This document shows, piece after piece, positions 1 through 7,090 of a stretch of DNA of 64,000 nt. The stretch comes from Vibrio tritonius (GTDB lineage: Bacteria; Pseudomonadota; Gammaproteobacteria; Enterobacterales; Vibrionaceae). Under the pieces are notes generated by a model. The model was not told the DNA's origin. It saw only the letters and a program-made list of their open reading frames with translations, and searched no databases. Positions within the stretch are counted from its first letter, which is position 1. Each line of letters opens with the position of its first letter. Location: contig NZ_AP014636.1 of the NCBI RefSeq assembly GCF_001547935.1, positions 1,116,001 through 1,180,000 of the forward strand, read 5' to 3'. Made by a program: the position numbers and the translations under genes.

Positions 1-382
1 AAGTTACCAAACCAAACATAAGCGAAGAAAGATACCAAAGATGAAATGACATACCGGAGATAATCACGGTATCAGACATCACACGCTCGCTGATTTTATC
101 CGCGCTGAAATCATGTTTGATGTAGATGTATGGCAGATACATAAGTGACGAAATCAGAAATATCTTACCGATTTTCAATGCTTGACCACCGAGACGGTCT
201 TCTAGCCCTTTAGAACCGATAAAAAAGCCAGTCACCATAAAGAAAAACGGCACCGCCCAGCGACCAGACAACCGGATGATCTCGCCATAAAAATGGTTAA
301 ATTCTTTAAATAGCCCCACATGCAATGTAATTACAAAAAAGGCGGCTATCGCTTTCATAACGTCGAGTGTGTAAAGCCGCAT
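1..382 (-). CDS. acyltransferase 3 family membrane protein, 3' part outside window
   Basis: The reading frame starts at the ATG at 382 and stays open to the window edge, so about 127 N-terminal residues are visible. They begin MRLYTLDVMKAIAAFFVITL, with His-Val following. This is the usual start of acyltransferase 3 (OafA/WecH-like) proteins: a short charged stretch with Asp, then a first membrane helix carrying the conserved His. Three more hydrophobic helices follow, one holding PFFFMVTGFFIG. The family transfers acyl groups, often acetyl, to surface sugars in the inner membrane. The substrate cannot be read from this fragment. No strong ribosome-binding site is seen; AGGTG lies a few bases before the ATG. 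Confidence 0.8.
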   Translation of the reverse strand, partial: MRLYTLDVMKAIAAFFVITLHVGLFKEFNHFYGEIIRLSGRWAVPFFFMVTGFFIGSKGLEDRLGGQALKIGKIFLISSLMYLPYIYIKHDFSADKISERVMSDTVIISGMSFHLWYLSSLMFGLVT

Positions 383-680
383 ACATCACCTGTTTGATTG
401 AAATCTATTGGTGTAAAGCGCCCTGCACTTTACGCTGATACTCAGTTTATCGAATCACAGAATCCGCCTCTACTCGCTACAAGATAGCACCACGATAACT
501 TATGCTTTTGGTAAAAAGCTTGACCTTTCTCCTACGCTCTCTTGACGCCATTTTTGCCCTCACGCCCAATCCAAGAACAAATTCTGTACATCGTTGACTT
601 AACTTGCACAAAGATAACTTAAGTTGGGGTTGGCAAAATTTAAGTAAAATTATTCAGCTATCATCTGGCTAATCACAAGG
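383..680. other. intergenic region
   Basis: AT-rich spacer between the acyltransferase start and the terminator of the aldo-keto reductase. It must contain the acyltransferase promoter. I see no gene, repeat or clear operator in it. Confidence 0.5.
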
Positions 681-720
681 TAAAAAATAAGGGCAGTCCA
701 TCCTCATGATGGTCTGCCCT
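681..720 (-). terminator. intrinsic terminator after the aldo-keto reductase
   Basis: Inverted arms at 691-702 and 708-719 form a 12-bp stem with one mismatch and a 5-base loop. On the minus strand the stem is followed by a T-rich run (681-690). It lies 37 bases past the stop codon of the reductase gene. Confidence 0.8.
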
Positions 721-756
721 ATTGTTATGGATATTGGAAGGTAATCTTGTCTAAGA

Positions 757-1584
757 TTAGCCAAAGGTCAGTGGGTCGGGGCCCATCCGGCGGCCTTGAT
801 CCAGTTGTGCGATTTGCGCCATTTCTTGGTTACTGAGCTCAAAGTCAAAGACCTGAAAGTTACTCTCAATACGCGATGGAGTGACGGACTTTGGAATCGC
901 CACATTACCCAGTTGCATGTGCCAACGAATAATAATTTGCGCTGGAGTTTTACCATGTACACTCGCAATAGCGCCAATGACTGCATCATTAAGCACTTCG
1001 CCCTGCCCCAATGGACTCCAGGCTTGAGTGACAATATGGTGCTCATGATGAAAAGCTCGTAACTCGGCTTGTTGTAAATAAGGGTGCAGCTCAATTTGGT
1101 TAATCACGGGCGCAACGTTCGTCTCATCAATCAAGCGTTGCAAATGATCAGCATTGAAGTTAGAGACGCCAATTGAACGTACTTTACCCGCTTTTTGGGC
1201 ATCGATAAAAGCACGCCAAGTATCGACAAAGCGATCCTGCTTTGGTGTTGGCCAATGGATCAATAACAGATCAACATAGTCTAACTGCAATCTATCTAAA
1301 CTGGCGTTTAACGCGGCAGTTGCCTCTTCATAACCTTGCGCATCATTCCATACTTTTGTGGTGACAAAAATATCATTACGCACCACTCCCGACTGCTTAA
1401 TACCTTGTCCTACACCTTCTTCGTTTTGATAAATCGCGGCGGTATCTATATGGCGATAGCCAGATTTTAGAGCATGACACACCGACGCAGCCGCTTGCTC
1501 TTGTGTCGCCTGCCATACCCCTAGGCCAATTTGCGGAATCGAATTACCGTCAGAAAATTTGGTGAGTGTTTGTGTCTGAGTCAT
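757..1584 (-). CDS. dkgA: aldo/keto reductase, 2,5-diketo-D-gluconate reductase A type
   Basis: NADPH-dependent carbonyl reductase of the aldo-keto reductase superfamily, a soluble TIM barrel. The catalytic tetrad is visible: Asp47 and Tyr52 in DTAAIYQNE, Lys77 in TTKVW and His110 in LLIHWP. The cofactor segment IPKSVTPSRI is present near the C-terminus. Length (275 aa) and sequence match E. coli DkgA (YqhE), which reduces 2,5-diketogluconate, methylglyoxal and other small ketones. It is the last gene of a minus-strand group with an MFS transporter and an SDR, and a terminator follows. The true substrate may be a metabolite exported or imported by the neighbouring transporter; that is inference. 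Confidence 0.88.
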   Translation of the reverse strand: MTQTQTLTKFSDGNSIPQIGLGVWQATQEQAAASVCHALKSGYRHIDTAAIYQNEEGVGQGIKQSGVVRNDIFVTTKVWNDAQGYEEATAALNASLDRLQLDYVDLLLIHWPTPKQDRFVDTWRAFIDAQKAGKVRSIGVSNFNADHLQRLIDETNVAPVINQIELHPYLQQAELRAFHHEHHIVTQAWSPLGQGEVLNDAVIGAIASVHGKTPAQIIIRWHMQLGNVAIPKSVTPSRIESNFQVFDFELSNQEMAQIAQLDQGRRMGPDPLTFG

Positions 1585-1724
1585 AACATCGTTTCCTTTG
1601 TCATTAATATGAAATAGTACTTTCTCTTATTTGTGCCAACCGTCTTCATTGCATGGTCAGAGAATCGTTGTGATTAAAGTTAACTAATTGAAAATCAATT
1701 ATTACTAAAAGAGGTAACTGAGAT

Positions 1725-2954
1725 CTAGTGATCCCAGCGCTTAACTAAATGTTCAGGTTCCCGGCCCATACGCCACCGCTGATAAAAAATGGACAACATC
1801 ATTAACGCGATGCCAAAAAGCGCTAAGGCACAGCCAATCCACCCCGTCGATGTCCATCCCCAACCATACGCGATGGACCAACCGCCAAGGCTCGCACCAA
1901 TAGCATTAGATAGATTAAATGCACTGTGATTCAATGCCGCTGCTAACGTTTGCGCTTGACCTGCGACATCCATTAACCTTACCTGAAGTGCAGGCACTAA
2001 TGCAAAACCACACCCAATCATAAACAGCGCAACCAGTGCGACAAGTTTATTTGATGCGCCGAAAGCAAACAGTGCTAAACTGAACACATTCCACGCCATA
2101 ATAATAAAAATGGCTTGAATAAGGTTACGATCAGCCATGCGTCCGCCAAACACATTGCCAAACACCATCCCCATTCCCCATAAAGCAAGCACCAGAGGAA
2201 CGTCGCTTAGCTCAAATCCTGAAACTTGCGTTAACGTCGGTGTGATATAGCTATAGACAGAAAACATTCCACCGAACCCAATCGCAGCCGTCACCAAGGT
2301 TAACCATAAAAGCGGACGTTTTAGCCCAGAGAGTTCACTTTTGACTGTGGCATTATTATTTGCAGCGAGTGCCGGAATACAGAAGGTCAGCATTACTATT
2401 GTAATAATGCCACCAAGGGTGAGCGCGCCAAATGCCGCTCGCCACCCTAAGTGCTGTCCAATCCAAGTGGCAGCAGGCACACCAAGTACATTGGCCACAG
2501 CAAGGCCCGCCATTACATACCCTGCTGCTTGTGCTTTCTTGTTTTCATCCACCAGCGACGCAGCAACTAAACAAGCAACACCATAATAGGCACCATGTGG
2601 CAATCCGCCAATGAACCTAGCCACTAACAAAGAGGCATGATTCCACGCTAACGCACTCATGGCATAACCCACCGCAAAGATAAGCAGTAAAACATTTAAC
2701 AAAGTTTTACGGGGCCAGCGTGCCGCTGTGATGGCAAGGAGCGGCGCGCCCACCATAACACCTATTGCATAGGCACTAATGTAAGCCCCCGCAGCGGGTA
2801 CCGAGATACTCATCGCGTTTGCCAAATCGGGAAGTAAGCTCATCGAAACAAACTCCCCCGTTCCTATAAAAAACCCACCCATTCCTAACGAAATAAAAGC
2901 AGCCCATAAACCATGCGGCGGCACTGGTCGCGCTGCATTGGACAAATTAACCAT
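1725..2954 (-). CDS. MFS transporter, AraJ-like drug:H+ antiporter-1 family
   Basis: Inner-membrane major facilitator of 409 aa with about 12 hydrophobic helices. The segment around PAAGAYISAYAIGVMVGAPL and the later FIGGLPHGAYYGVA resemble E. coli AraJ and other DHA1-type exporters of sugars or small organics. It sits 50 bases after the SDR gene and 140 bases before the aldo-keto reductase, all on the minus strand, so the three are probably co-transcribed. The divergent LysR gene at 4266 is the likely regulator. Export of a toxic carbonyl or its reduced product would fit the neighbours, but the substrate is not shown by the sequence. Confidence 0.85.
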   Translation of the reverse strand: MVNLSNAARPVPPHGLWAAFISLGMGGFFIGTGEFVSMSLLPDLANAMSISVPAAGAYISAYAIGVMVGAPLLAITAARWPRKTLLNVLLLIFAVGYAMSALAWNHASLLVARFIGGLPHGAYYGVACLVAASLVDENKKAQAAGYVMAGLAVANVLGVPAATWIGQHLGWRAAFGALTLGGIITIVMLTFCIPALAANNNATVKSELSGLKRPLLWLTLVTAAIGFGGMFSVYSYITPTLTQVSGFELSDVPLVLALWGMGMVFGNVFGGRMADRNLIQAIFIIMAWNVFSLALFAFGASNKLVALVALFMIGCGFALVPALQVRLMDVAGQAQTLAAALNHSAFNLSNAIGASLGGWSIAYGWGWTSTGWIGCALALFGIALMMLSIFYQRWRMGREPEHLVKRWDH

Positions 2955-3004
2955 AATGAGGTTCTCAATAATAAATTTTGACAGGAAATGATGAAAGGCA
3001 GTGA

Positions 3005-3883
3005 TTAAGGGATATATTTCTTAAATTCATCCACATAATCTGGATGCCATCGCGATAAGGCAGGCCGCCCCAAAATCATGTCGTCTGCGCTCCACTGCAT
3101 TCGACGTTGATCAAGCTCTTTGGTCACTTCATTATCTTCACAAAAAATATAGAACTCCCGCCGACTTAACCCTTCGAGTAAACGTTCTACCACCTGATCT
3201 ACACTCCAAGGCGCTGCGGGCTTGGCTGACAACTCACTATCGCGATCTGAGAAATCCACCTTTGGAAAATTCATTGGGGTGAATGTGTAACCGGGTATCA
3301 ATAAATGAGCAGAAATCTGCCCCGCTTGCTTCTCACGAAGTTCATGTGCTAATTGTTCCGTTAACACTTTAATGGCGGCTTTAGAAACCGAATAAGCCGC
3401 ATTTCCTGGCGGTGTGGTAATGCCCTCTTTGGAACCGAGATTAATGACAGCAGCAGGTCTATTTTGCTCAATCAACCGAGGCACTAACATGGCTTGCAAT
3501 TCCAGTACCGCCCAAAAGTTAACATCCATAATATGACGCCATTGCTGTGTATCATGCCAAGGTCCCGCCCCTCGGCTCACGTTGTTTCCCAATATGCCAG
3601 CGTTATTGACCAAAAGCGCGAGTTCTCCCAACTCATCAACTGCATCACTGATCGCGCGACGTCCTTGCAGACTGGCAACATCAGCACATATTGCTTGTAA
3701 CTGGATGTCTGGATAATGTCGCATTAAATACTGTTTCGCCTGTTCTAGCGTCGCTTTGTTATTGTCCAATATGATGAGATTCATCCCTTCTTTCGCTAAA
3801 CGGTCGGCAATAGCAAACCCAATGCCAACACTAGCTCCGGTAATGACTGCACTCGCTCCATGACGTATTGCTGGATGATTCAT
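3005..3883 (-). CDS. short-chain dehydrogenase/reductase
   Basis: Classical SDR with a Rossmann fold. The cofactor motif TGASVGIG spans residues 15-22, the structural NNAG is at 93-96, and the catalytic Ser151, Tyr164 and Lys168 (YSVSK) are all present. At 292 aa it is about 40 residues longer than a minimal SDR; the extra C-terminal part (RRMQWSADDMILGRPALSRW) may form a substrate lid. Asp40 after the second strand is usually read as NAD(H) preference. It is the first gene of the SDR-MFS-reductase group and is divergent from a LysR regulator. Substrate unknown. Confidence 0.88.
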   Translation of the reverse strand: MNHPAIRHGASAVITGASVGIGFAIADRLAKEGMNLIILDNNKATLEQAKQYLMRHYPDIQLQAICADVASLQGRRAISDAVDELGELALLVNNAGILGNNVSRGAGPWHDTQQWRHIMDVNFWAVLELQAMLVPRLIEQNRPAAVINLGSKEGITTPPGNAAYSVSKAAIKVLTEQLAHELREKQAGQISAHLLIPGYTFTPMNFPKVDFSDRDSELSAKPAAPWSVDQVVERLLEGLSRREFYIFCEDNEVTKELDQRRMQWSADDMILGRPALSRWHPDYVDEFKKYIP

Positions 3884-4265
3884 TGATCGCTCCTTGTTGT
3901 GGGATAAAAACGTGACTGCGTTGCAAAATAGAATGCCACCACTTCCGGCTTATTTATCCGTGAGGTAATGACATTTATCTTCATCGTTGACTCAGTCTCT
4001 ATGATACGAAGATCGACTCTCGCTATCTTGCGCCTTTTTTTTAAGGCCCATTGAATTGAATTCAACCTTACTAAAAGACGTATTCCCCCTTTCGCTTAAA
4101 ATAAGATAACTAACTAAAATTTATAATAATTAACCACACACAGTTAGGTTAATCATTGGGCAAAACATCCTAATCAAACGAGGTTGTTAGCAAATAAATG
4201 GATGAATTCTCCCGCCATATTTCTTAGACTATTAATGAATTCTACTCAACCAACCGACTCTTGCG
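3884..4265. promoter_or_regulatory. divergent promoter region between SDR and LysR genes
   Basis: 382-bp AT-rich spacer that must carry promoters for both directions. Two GAATTC palindromes lie near 4204 and 4237, within the last 65 bases before the LysR start, where such regulators often bind. I see no sure operator. A short minus-strand frame here lacks family signals and I do not call it a gene. Confidence 0.5.
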
Positions 4266-5222
4266 ATGAATAGCTATACGAACAAACTTTCTAAAAACGA
4301 TCTCTCCAATCTCAATGCTTTTTGTGCTGTAGAGCGGTTACGCAGTTTTACTCAAGCCGCAAATGAACTGGGGATCACCACTTCAGCATTAAGTCACGCA
4401 ATTAAGAATTTAGAAGCGCGCTTGGGGGTAAAATTGCTCCACCGCACAAGCCGTACCGTGGCTCCCACCGACGCAGGGGCCAACCTGGCTCGCAGACTCG
4501 ATGTAGGATTTAAAGAAATTGGTTTAGCCTTAGATGATGTTAATCGCTATCGAGATAAACCTTTTGGCAAGCTCAAAATCAGTGTGCTCACTGATAGCGC
4601 TCGGCTTATTTTGGGTAAATACCTCCCACATTTTCTGGCCAAATATCCAGACGTGCAGCTAGAAGTATCGGTAAACGATCAGATGGTTGATATCGTCGCG
4701 GAAGGATTTGATGCCGGTATTCGCTTTGGTGGTACTGTACCAGAAGATTTTGTCGCAACTCGGTTAAGTGATGCCTCCAAATGGGTGATCGTTGCAACCC
4801 CCAAGTATCTTTTTCAGCGCCCTAAAATTAATGCTCCAGAGGATTTTCTCCATCCTGACCACACCTGTATCCGCTTGCGTTGTGGCAAAGGCGATGTTTT
4901 CAAATGGGATTTTAATCAAGGTGAAGAATGGCGTTACATTGATGCACCAAGCCCTATTTGCGTGAATGAGACACGTCTTTCTCTCGAACTATCTCTTAAA
5001 GATGTCGGCATGACTTATTGCCTTGAGTCTATTGCGCAAGAATACTTAGAGCGAGGGGAATTAGTAGTGGTACTGCCCGACTGGGCTCCAGCATCTTCTC
5101 CCATGTATCTCTATTATCCAGGGCATAGGCAAGTACCACAGGGACTAAAAGAGTTGATCGCAACACTGAAAGAAGAGATAGCCCTTGAGCAGCAAAAAAC
5201 AGCCTTAGTGAGAAAACGATAA
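4266..5222 (+). CDS. LysR family transcriptional regulator
   Basis: 318-aa LysR-type regulator. The N-terminal winged helix-turn-helix covers roughly residues 14-72 (FTQAANELGITTSALSHAIK, then LGVKLLHRTSRTVAPTDAG). The C-terminal part is a LysR substrate-binding fold, with FDAGIRFG typical of the PecT/DgdR-type subgroup that acts near SDR and MFS genes. It is divergent from the SDR-MFS-reductase group, the usual layout for the regulator of the neighbouring operon. The inducer is unknown. It ends just before a perfect 12-bp inverted repeat. Confidence 0.9.
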   Translation: MNSYTNKLSKNDLSNLNAFCAVERLRSFTQAANELGITTSALSHAIKNLEARLGVKLLHRTSRTVAPTDAGANLARRLDVGFKEIGLALDDVNRYRDKPFGKLKISVLTDSARLILGKYLPHFLAKYPDVQLEVSVNDQMVDIVAEGFDAGIRFGGTVPEDFVATRLSDASKWVIVATPKYLFQRPKINAPEDFLHPDHTCIRLRCGKGDVFKWDFNQGEEWRYIDAPSPICVNETRLSLELSLKDVGMTYCLESIAQEYLERGELVVVLPDWAPASSPMYLYYPGHRQVPQGLKELIATLKEEIALEQQKTALVRKR

Positions 5223-5229
5223 CCATGGC

Positions 5230-5257
5230 CGATATGGCACAGCATTGTGCCATATCG
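5230..5257. other. perfect 12-bp inverted repeat between convergent genes
   Basis: Arms of 12 bp with a 4-base loop (GCAT) lie 7 bases past the LysR stop codon. There is no T-run on either strand, so it is not a standard intrinsic terminator. It may protect the 3' ends of the LysR or trpS transcripts or act as a weak bidirectional terminator. Confidence 0.55.
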
Positions 5258-5324
5258 AAATACCAAGATTGAGCAATTAAATAACACCTACCTAGAAAAC
5301 ACGCACAATCAAAAGTAGCCAATA

Positions 5325-6347
5325 CTAAAGCAGGTTTAAACCAAACACATCTCGCACATCATGCAAAACCTCTTGCGTGCGTTCGCGAGCAGCCGCACTG
5401 CCTTTATGCAATACATCAATAAGTTGGCCTTTATCTGCCAGAAATTCCGTGCGACGGGCGCGTATGGGAGCTAACATCTCCAATAAGCACTCTTCTAGCA
5501 CTTTTTTGGTTTGACCATCGCCCAAACCACCCGCTTGATAGTGCTCTTTTAATCCTGCGACCAAAGCTTTATCGGGGTGAAATGCATCAAGGTAGGTAAA
5601 GACGATATTGCCTTCAATCTTACCAGGGTCTTCAATACGAAGGTGATGAGGATCGGTGTACATAGATTTGACCGCCGCTTTGATCTCTTTTTCCGTTGCC
5701 CCTAAGTTGATTGCATTCCCTAATGATTTTGACATCTTATTCTTACCATCTGTGCTAGGTAACCGTGAGGCGTTACTGAGCATGGCTTGGCATTCAACGA
5801 GAATCTCTTTACCAGCTAAACTATTCATTTTTCGCACAATCTCGTTAGTTTGTTCCAACATCGGCAATTGGTCATCCCCAACCGGCACTAAGGTTGCACG
5901 AAATGCGGTAATATCGGCTGCTTGCGAGATGGGATAGGTAAAAAAACCGGTCGGAATAGAACGGCCAAATCCCTTGCTTTGAATTTCGCTCTTCACAGTA
6001 GGATTGCGCTCTAAGCGTGACACCGTAACCACATTACTGTAATACATGGTCAGTTCAGCCAACGCGGGCAATTGTGATTGCAAACAGATAGTGGTGTAGT
6101 TCGGATCAATGCCTACTGCGAGATAATCGGCGACCACATTTAAGATATTGGCAGAGACTTTTTTAGGATCGTTGGCGTTATCCGTTAGCCCCTGCATATC
6201 AGCAACTAATACGGTTTGGTCATGAGTATGTTGTAACTCAACACGCTGCTTTAATGAACCAACATAGTGCCCCAGATGCAAGGGACCAGTGGCCCTATCG
6301 CCAGTAAGGATTCGAGTAAGGGGTTGTTTTGATTCGGTGTTTTGCAT
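5325..6347 (-). CDS. trpS: tryptophanyl-tRNA synthetase, second type
   Basis: Class I aminoacyl-tRNA synthetase that charges tRNA-Trp. The HIGH-type signature is HLGH at residues 24-27 (TGPLHLGHYVGS) and the KMSKS loop is at 204-208. At 340 aa the length fits the family. It resembles the auxiliary TrpRS form found in several marine gammaproteobacteria more than the housekeeping E. coli form. I start it at the ATG at 6347, which has a good TGGAG Shine-Dalgarno sequence. The upstream in-frame extension would run through the attenuator hairpin and is not coding. A leader peptide and terminator upstream show control by tryptophan supply. Confidence 0.92.
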   Translation of the reverse strand: MQNTESKQPLTRILTGDRATGPLHLGHYVGSLKQRVELQHTHDQTVLVADMQGLTDNANDPKKVSANILNVVADYLAVGIDPNYTTICLQSQLPALAELTMYYSNVVTVSRLERNPTVKSEIQSKGFGRSIPTGFFTYPISQAADITAFRATLVPVGDDQLPMLEQTNEIVRKMNSLAGKEILVECQAMLSNASRLPSTDGKNKMSKSLGNAINLGATEKEIKAAVKSMYTDPHHLRIEDPGKIEGNIVFTYLDAFHPDKALVAGLKEHYQAGGLGDGQTKKVLEECLLEMLAPIRARRTEFLADKGQLIDVLHKGSAAARERTQEVLHDVRDVFGLNLL

Positions 6348-6358
6348 GGTTAATCTCC

Positions 6359-6417
6359 AAAAATGCAAGCCACCGGGAGATATTGAGGATAAACGCTCTT
6401 TGCTACCTTCCGGCGGC
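6359..6417 (-). terminator. trp-type attenuator terminator (segments 3:4) upstream of trpS
   Basis: On the minus strand, GCCGCCGG (6410-6417) pairs with CCGGTGGC (6369-6376); a further 4 bp pair inside after one mismatch, and TTTTT follows at 6359-6363. This is an intrinsic terminator just before the trpS ribosome-binding site. The segment GCGGCG (around 6437-6443) can pair with CGCCGC of the terminator's 5' arm to form an antiterminator, and GCGCTC near the end of the leader peptide can pair with GAGCG of the same segment. This gives the 1:2, 2:3 and 3:4 alternatives of classical ribosome-mediated attenuation. Confidence 0.85.
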
Positions 6418-6448
6418 GTAAGAACGAGTTTCATCAGCGCCGCTCAGT

Positions 6449-6502
6449 TTAAGAGCGCCACCAGAAAAATAGGGATTGGGTGTTAGAAGTCGTCGTTTTC
6501 AT
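6449..6502 (-). CDS. trpS leader peptide with tandem Trp codons
   Basis: Short frame starting at the ATG at 6502: MKTTTSNTQSLFFWWRS and a TAA stop. The two TGG codons (6458-6463) lie three and four codons before the stop and overlap the first arm of the attenuator. Stalling at these codons when charged tRNA-Trp is scarce would free the antiterminator and allow trpS transcription. The design is that of trp operon leader peptides. Its own ribosome-binding site is weak. It lies too close to trpS and is too short to be anything but a regulatory leader. Confidence 0.85.
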   Translation of the reverse strand: MKTTTSNTQSLFFWWRS

Positions 6503-6628
6503 ACCAATCAAACTAACAAATAACCTATTGTTACACAACGACAAATTAGCACCTTCTTTATTCTAATTTGTTACTAAAGCCATGATTTAATAATGCTTAA
6601 GCATGAAGTTCTGTACTTTCGAATACTC

Positions 6629-6844
6629 TTACCTTGTTAAACGATGCTGAGAGAACGAATGTTCGGCTCGCTCTTCACTGTGTTTCAAAATTTCACGCTG
6701 TTCACTAACAGACGCCTCATGCCAATGTAATATCTCATCGTAAGTTCGGTGGCAGCCAAGACAAACATCGTGATCATCTAGGCAACAGTTGTGAACACAT
6801 GGGTTAGGCAAGCTTTCCCGTACCGATTTTGTTTTCGTAAACAC
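6629..6844 (-). CDS. DUF1289 family protein
   Basis: Small 71-aa protein. The motif PCVHNCCLDDHDVCLGCHRT, followed by the EI..W segment, is the DUF1289 signature: an N-terminal Cys cluster with C-x3-C spacing and a C-x-x-C pair, which probably binds a metal. The C-terminal half is charged and helical. The function of the family is not known. It stands alone on the minus strand between trpS and yicI. Confidence 0.85.
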   Translation of the reverse strand: MFTKTKSVRESLPNPCVHNCCLDDHDVCLGCHRTYDEILHWHEASVSEQREILKHSEERAEHSFSQHRLTR

Positions 6845-6970
6845 ACTTCACTCCTACACAATCCATCGTGATGCAAAAAGTATGGTAGCCACTTCGAGGT
6901 ATTTCAACCATGAATGTGTCAAATACCCATTTCATTTCAAAGTTGATGTTTCCATATTCGAAGCTTAGAG

Positions 6971-6992
6971 CTTAGCAGGACACACACCTTAA
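6971..6992 (+). repeat. solitary RAYT-associated repeat unit 1
   Basis: Core GGACACACACC at 6978-6988, preceded by CTTAGCA and followed by TTAA. The same unit recurs at 11.2, 11.8, 14.55 and 16.19 kb and in arrays around the transposase gene at 53.7-54.6 kb. It lies in the spacer past the yicI stop codon. Confidence 0.75.
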
Positions 6993-7090
6993 GTTCTTTG
7001 CCATATCATAGTGTATGCCCGGTTTATGTGTGGTTTTATTGACAATATTGTCTTACGTGATTTTATCCTTATTCATGCTATTGACGACCT

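Noticed and set aside
3880..4065. 61-residue minus-strand frame that overlaps the SDR start by four bases
   Set aside because: It fills the divergent promoter region, has no ribosome-binding site or family signal, and the overlap looks accidental.
5029..5322. 97-residue minus-strand frame over the LysR 3' end
   Set aside because: It is mostly antisense to the LysR coding region and has no family match or start signal.
6348..6434. Longer trpS start 29 codons upstream
   Set aside because: It would translate through the attenuator terminator and lacks a ribosome-binding site; the ATG at 6347 has one and fits the family N-terminus.
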